Assembly: GCA_023431185.1 (NCBI GenBank)
Contig: JAEYXS010000102.1
Coordinates: forward strand, 9,090-73,089
Direction: 5' to 3'
From: Verrucomicrobiota bacterium
Lineage (GTDB): Bacteria; Verrucomicrobiota; Verrucomicrobiia; Limisphaerales; JAEYXS01
Length of the DNA: 64,000 nucleotides
Shown here: piece after piece, positions 60,370-64,000 of the stretch
Layout of the letters: the number at the start of each line of letters is the position of its first letter
How positions within the stretch are numbered: position 1 is the first letter of the stretch
The notes under the pieces: model-generated
What the model was told of the DNA's origin: nothing
Databases searched by the model: none
What the model saw: only the letters and a program-made list of their open reading frames with translations
Made by a program: the position numbers and the translations under genes

Positions 60370-60545
60370 CCCGTGGCCTGTTCCTGACCGCTTCTGCCTG
60401 AACGGCTATACCAGAGCAAGGATTACTGGGAACCTCTCTTCGCTCATTCGATGCTCGAAGCTTCCCTCAATTGCCCACCGATGCAACCGGTTTGAACTTT
60501 ACACTTTGAACTTTCCCCGCCTTCCGTAACCTCTGCCCCACTGAA

Positions 60546-61961
60546 ATGGCCGTGAAGTTCTACAACACCTTGTCGCGCTCCCTCGAGGAGTTCGTGCCGC
60601 TCGATCCCGCTGGCAAATACGTGGGCATGTACTGCTGCGGGCCGACCATCCACGACTTCGCGCACATCGGGAATTTCCGCACCTTCGTCTTCACCGACCT
60701 CCTGCGCCGTTATCTGGAGTTTCGCGGTTACGCCGTGAAGCACGTGATGAACATCACGGACGTCGAGGACAAGATCATCAAGCGCGTTCGCGAGGCCAAG
60801 ACCACCCTGCGCGACTACACTGGCAAATACGAAGCCGCCTTCCTCGAAGACCTGAAGACGCTCGGCTGCAAGTCCCCCTCCGTCATGCCGCGCGCCACGG
60901 AATACATCCCGCAGATCATCGCGCTCATCGAGAAGCTCATCGCCCGCGGCATCGCGTATCAGGCCGCCGATGGCTCCGTCTATTTCAGCATCGATAAATA
61001 TCGTGGCTGCGGCTGCAAGTACGGCCAGCTCGTGAACCTGAATTTCGACGGCATGCGCGTCGGTGAACGCGTCGCCAGTGACGAATACGAAAAAGAATCC
61101 CTCGCCGATTTCGCCCTCTGGAAATCCCGCGTGCCGGATGACGGTGAAGTCTTCTGGGATAGCCCCTGGGGCCAAGGCCGCCCCGGCTGGCACATCGAGT
61201 GCAGCGCCATGAGCATGGACGTCCTCGGCACCAGTTTCGACATCCACGCCGGTGGCGAGGACCTCATGTTCCCGCATCACGAGGACGAGATCGCCCAGAG
61301 CGAAGGCGCAGGCGTGCAAGCCCCCGGCCAGAAGTTCGTGAAGTATTGGCTGCACGGCTCCCACCTGCTCGTCGAGGGCAAGAAGATGAGCAAATCGCTC
61401 GGCAACTTCTTCACCCTGCGCGATCTCTTGGGCAAAGGTTTCAACGGTCGTGAGATCCGCTACCTGATGATCAGCGCACACTACCGCGAGCAGTTCAATT
61501 TCACGCTCGATGGCCTGAGCGGCGCCAAGACCGCCCTGGCGCGCATTGATGAATGCCTGCTGAAGCTGCGCGAAATCGCCGGTCAGACTACTGCCACCGG
61601 TGACTCCGATCTCCCCAAACGCTTCACCGAAGCGCTAGATGAAGACCTGAACGTTTCCGCCGCATGGGGCGTGGTGTTCGAATGGGTCCGCGAAACCAAT
61701 CGCAAACTCGCCGCCAACGAACTCACACCCGCGCAAGCCGCCACCGAGTTGAAAGCGTGGGAAACCATCGACCAAGTCCTCGGCATCGGTGTCAAGGCCA
61801 CCGACGAAGTCCCCGCTGAACTGCTCGCCCTCTTGGAAGAACGTCAGGCCGCCCGCAAAGCCAGAGACTTCAAACGCTCCGACGCCATCCGCGACGAACT
61901 GAAAGCCAAAGGCTGGGTGATCGAAGATACGCCCAAGGGACCGCGATTGAAGAAGCTATAA
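60546..61961 (+). CDS. cysS: Cysteinyl-tRNA synthetase
   Basis: A 471-residue class I synthetase. YNTLSRSLEEFVPLDPAGKY opens it, CGPTIHDFAHIGNFRTFVFT contains HIGN (40-43) and a zinc-ligand Cys, HIECSAMSMDVLGTSFDIHA provides a further zinc Cys, and KMSKS is at 280-284. GGEDLMFPHHEDEIAQSEG is the conserved HH motif. Length fits the family. It stands as a single gene with a repeat-poor spacer before the DUF1573 gene. Confidence 0.96.
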   Translation: MAVKFYNTLSRSLEEFVPLDPAGKYVGMYCCGPTIHDFAHIGNFRTFVFTDLLRRYLEFRGYAVKHVMNITDVEDKIIKRVREAKTTLRDYTGKYEAAFLEDLKTLGCKSPSVMPRATEYIPQIIALIEKLIARGIAYQAADGSVYFSIDKYRGCGCKYGQLVNLNFDGMRVGERVASDEYEKESLADFALWKSRVPDDGEVFWDSPWGQGRPGWHIECSAMSMDVLGTSFDIHAGGEDLMFPHHEDEIAQSEGAGVQAPGQKFVKYWLHGSHLLVEGKKMSKSLGNFFTLRDLLGKGFNGREIRYLMISAHYREQFNFTLDGLSGAKTALARIDECLLKLREIAGQTTATGDSDLPKRFTEALDEDLNVSAAWGVVFEWVRETNRKLAANELTPAQAATELKAWETIDQVLGIGVKATDEVPAELLALLEERQAARKARDFKRSDAIRDELKAKGWVIEDTPKGPRLKKL

Positions 61962-62063
61962 GGTGAAGGTGTGTCCCCTCCGCACGGGGCGCGGTTCTCT
62001 GACCCGTGAAATTGCATCAAAGCTTTGCCTCCTGACTTCAATCCATTACACTTCCCGCCATTG

Positions 62064-62891
62064 ATGCACCGGCGCATTGCGATCACGACATTCCTGCTCC
62101 TGCTCACCTTGGCCTTACACCTCGGCGCGCAAACACTTGCCCCGGCACCACCCACACCGCCCGCCGCCACCACCGGCCTCGTCTGGGACGCGCTCATCAA
62201 AGAGATCACCCCGAAGGAAGGTGAACTTGACATCCCCTTCACCTTCGCCGTCACCAATCACGGCCCCACCCGCATCACCATCGAGCGCATCGAGCCCTCC
62301 TGCGGTTGCACCTACGCCGAGATGCCCAGCGAGCCCTGGCTCTTGGAGCCCGGCCAGGGCGGCGTGATCAAGGCCGAGTTCGACGCCCGCAACAAATACG
62401 GCACCCTCACCAAGACCCTGCTGATCTTCACCAGTGTCGGTCCTAAAACTTTGACCGTGAGAGTCAACCTCCCAGACGCCCCGCCCAGCTCCATGCGGGA
62501 CAACGCCGAGCGCGTCACCAACCTGATGGAAGCCTCCAAGAACCGTCAGGCCGTCTTCCAAGGCAAGTGCGCCAACTGCCACGTCAAACCCGCCGAAGGC
62601 AAAGTCGGCCGCGAACTCTACCTCACCGCCTGCGGCATCTGCCACGATGCCGAGCACCGCGCCAGCATGGTGCCTGACCTGCGCGCCATCAAATTCGGCA
62701 CCACCCGGGCTTATTGGGAACACTGGACCCGCCACGGTAAGCCCAACTCCCTCATGCCCGCTTTCGACCCGAAACAAGGCGCTCCCTTCACCGACGCCCA
62801 GATCAACTCCCTGATCGACTTCCTCAGCACCAGCAAAACCTTCCCCTCCAACGTCACCATCCCGGCGGCTGATCAGAAAGCGAAACCATGA
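62064..62891 (+). CDS. DUF1573 domain - c-type cytochrome protein with two CXXCH motifs
   Basis: A 275-residue exported protein. After the signal peptide (residues 1-22) lies a DUF1573/HYDIN-like Ig-fold domain (about 45-135), with FAVTNHGPTRITIERIEPSC, GCTYAEMPSEPWLLEPGQGG and VIKAEFDARNKYGTLTKTLL. The C-terminal part carries CANCH (169-173) and CGICH (190-194) plus NSLMPAFDPKQGAPFTDAQI with a likely axial Met231, so at least one and possibly two haems. It is probably periplasmic electron transfer. The start is the ATG at 62064; a GTG/ATG earlier in-frame at 62025 gives no signal. The stop overlaps the tmk start. Confidence 0.85.
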   Translation: MHRRIAITTFLLLLTLALHLGAQTLAPAPPTPPAATTGLVWDALIKEITPKEGELDIPFTFAVTNHGPTRITIERIEPSCGCTYAEMPSEPWLLEPGQGGVIKAEFDARNKYGTLTKTLLIFTSVGPKTLTVRVNLPDAPPSSMRDNAERVTNLMEASKNRQAVFQGKCANCHVKPAEGKVGRELYLTACGICHDAEHRASMVPDLRAIKFGTTRAYWEHWTRHGKPNSLMPAFDPKQGAPFTDAQINSLIDFLSTSKTFPSNVTIPAADQKAKP

Positions 62892-63529
62892 GCGGACTCT
62901 TCATCACGTTTGAAGGCACCGAAGGTGGCGGCAAGAGCACCCAGATCCAACTCCTCGCCGAACGCCTGCGCAGCCTCGGTCACACCGTCCGGACCTTGCG
63001 CGAACCCGGCGGCACCCCCATCGGCGAAGAGATCCGTCACCTCCTCAAACACAGCGACGCCAATCACGCCATGACCAGCGAGACCGAACTCCTGCTCATG
63101 AACGCCAGCCGCGCCCAGCTCGTCCGTGAAGTCATCCAGCCCGCCTTGGCCGCTGGTGAGATCGTCCTCTGCGACCGCTTCTACGATTCCACCCTCGCAT
63201 ATCAAGGCTACGGTCGCGGCCTCGACCTCGGTCAGGTCCAAGCCGTCGTGGACTTCGCCGTAGGCAACGTCCATCCCGACCTCACTCTCTTGCTGGCTGT
63301 TCCGCTCGCCGTCAGCGAGGCCCGTCGCCAAGCCCGCCAGCAAGCCACCGGACCGGTGCGTGACCGCATGGAAGAAGCCGACCGCGCTTTCTTCGAACGT
63401 GTGGAAAAAGGTTTCGAGCAACTCGCCCGCCAGGAACCGCACCGCATCAAAGTCATCAACGCGACCCAATCCATCGAAGCCGTCTCCGCCGCCATCTGGA
63501 CCCAAGTCGAACCCCTCGTCCCCTCGTAG
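62888..63529 (+). CDS. tmk: Thymidylate kinase
   Basis: A 213-residue cytosolic kinase that phosphorylates dTMP. FITFEGTEGGGKSTQIQLLA is the P-loop, TVRTLREPGGTPIGEEIRHL carries the DR(E/Q)PGG-type motif, LCDRFYDSTLAYQGYGRGLD is the DRY/thymidine-binding region, and RRQARQQATGPVRDRMEEAD is the lid. It overlaps the cytochrome gene by 4 bp (ATGA), so the two are read together despite different roles. The next gene on this strand lies beyond the window. Confidence 0.94.
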   Translation: MSGLFITFEGTEGGGKSTQIQLLAERLRSLGHTVRTLREPGGTPIGEEIRHLLKHSDANHAMTSETELLLMNASRAQLVREVIQPALAAGEIVLCDRFYDSTLAYQGYGRGLDLGQVQAVVDFAVGNVHPDLTLLLAVPLAVSEARRQARQQATGPVRDRMEEADRAFFERVEKGFEQLARQEPHRIKVINATQSIEAVSAAIWTQVEPLVPS

Positions 63530-63563
63530 CCGCCGAGATCAGGAGGCGGACCCCCAAGTAACA

Positions 63564-63585
63564 GCCGACGTCAGGAGGCTCTAAC
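63564..63585. repeat. GCCGACGTCAGGAGGC repeat, copy 3
   Basis: GCCGACGTCAGGAGGCTCTAACC, related to the copies at 37725 and 55779, with a further degenerate copy at 63531-63549 (CCGCCGAGATCAGGAGGCGG). Confidence 0.6.
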
Positions 63586-63630
63586 CTCTCACCTCTTGAT
63601 GTTGGAAGTTGCGCGTTCGAATGATGGCCT

Positions 63631-63645
63631 GCCGGTGCAACCGGC
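63631..63645. repeat. GCCGGT-GCA-ACCGGC palindrome, copy 2
   Basis: Identical to 6069-6083. A degenerate relative, CCGATGCAACCGG, is at 60478-60490. Confidence 0.75.
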
Positions 63646-63651
63646 TTCCCT

Positions 63652-63700
63652 GTTTCCCATAAGTCTTATTTGTCCTATCGGACCCATACGCCCTATTCCC
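63652..63700. repeat. 9-bp-period TCC(C/T)AT repeat, copy 4
   Basis: GTTTCCCATAAGTCTTATTT then GTCCTATCGGACCCATACG and CCCTATTCCC. Nearly the same order of words as 7081-7116. Confidence 0.65.
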
Positions 63701-64000
63701 TCAATCGACTATCCACCATCCACTACCTACTATTTTACGTTCCCCGAAGCGGCCTTCCCATCTCGTCCGTTCGATGCTCCCTCTTCTCGATAGCATCCTG
63801 TCCTGCGGTACTCTAGCTACCAGTCTGCACCTCCCAGATCCGATCCCCGCCAGCCACTTCAGTTAACCACCAGAAAAGACCCAGCCAGACACAGTCGAGA
63901 GTTCAGAACAAAAAACTGTTCCCCGCCCCCATCTGCGTTTATCTGCGTCCATTTCACCCCGGCATCCGATGTCGGGGCTGCGGTTAAACAGAGAACTATG

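Larger units (their letters stand above)
63530..64000. other. Gene-poor, repeat-rich right end
   Basis: No gene was accepted in these 471 bp. It holds two GCCGACGTCAGG-type copies (63531-63549 and 63564-63585), the GCCGGT-GCA-ACCGGC palindrome (63631-63645), a 9-bp-period run (63652-63700) and a TCTGCGTTTATCTGCGTCC run (63932-63950). An ATG at 63998 may start the next gene. Confidence 0.5.

Noticed and set aside
63596..63793. 65-codon frame at the right end
   Set aside because: It consists largely of the 9-bp-period repeat and other repeats.
1..64000. tRNA and rRNA genes
   Set aside because: All gaps were read for cloverleaf or conserved rRNA segments and none were seen, but no covariance search could be run.

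Overview
The window looks like a chromosomal segment of a GC-rich Gram-negative bacterium of the Verrucomicrobiota, most likely near the Pedosphaera/Limisphaerales group. This placement is an inference. It rests on a eukaryote-type HisA, secreted sulfatase, glycosidase and DUF1593 proteins, DUF1573/cytochrome and YdjY-domain proteins, a Sec-exported two-component kinase with OB-fold-like repeats, and intergenic gaps full of several short repeat families. No rRNA, tRNA, CRISPR array, prophage or transposase gene was seen.

Layout. 1-4700 (minus strand): a porin-urtA-urtB-urtC urea uptake operon that runs off the left edge, with a sigma-54-like promoter candidate in front of the porin and a strong hairpin between urtA and urtB. 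5.1-7.1 kb: eukaryote-type hisA and a BtuF-like binding protein. 7.0-8.2 kb: a gene-free repeat region. 8.2-11 kb: pyruvate phosphate dikinase. 11-12.7 kb: a DinB-fold protein and an HxlR regulator sharing a divergent operator, then a VOC protein. 12.7-20.4 kb: a secreted propeller-like protein, an M48 protease with a TerB-like tail, a dual-specificity phosphatase, a sugar isomerase plus DUF1593 pair, and an unknown membrane protein. 20.4-24.2 kb: a glycan module (sulfatase, CBM9-like lipoprotein, clan GH-A glycosidase). 24.4-31.5 kb: a helical anchored protein, aminopeptidase P, a HEAT-repeat protein, an aldo/keto reductase relative that appears to lack the catalytic lysine, a lipoprotein and a DUF423 protein. 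31.5-35.3 kb: an old-yellow-enzyme/DHDPS pair diverging from a LysR gene whose start codon lies inside a large palindrome. 35.3-37.6 kb: an AT-rich orphan gene and a zinc/manganese-type ABC ATPase-permease pair. 37.9-40.1 kb: a RyR-TPR-Rossmann-class III cyclase protein, the most unusual gene here. 40.3-42.1 kb: an ada-alkB alkylation-repair operon followed by a 127-bp element with terminal inverted repeats. 42.4-47.3 kb: a Tat-exported FAD enzyme, a small membrane protein, a PDZ-M6 protease and rlmN. 47.3-53.4 kb: a structured repeat, glgP plus a zinc-ribbon gene, a YdjY/terpene-cyclase-fold pair, and a secreted EEP hydrolase. 53.5-60.4 kb: a golvesin-domain FAD enzyme, a two-component system and a sodium-solute symporter. 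60.5-63.5 kb: cysS, a DUF1573/di-CXXCH protein and tmk, then another repeat-rich gap.

How the parts fit. The urt operon supplies nitrogen from urea, with the porin as likely outer-membrane entry. The sulfatase, CBM9, GH-A, DUF1593 and FAD-golvesin proteins suggest a life on sulfated or complex polysaccharides. glgP and ppdK serve glycogen and pyruvate/PEP metabolism. The RyR-cyclase protein suggests a cytosolic sensor linked to cyclic-nucleotide output. The gaps carry at least eight recognisable repeat types, often directly at the 3' ends of genes; these are the main feature not explained by coding.
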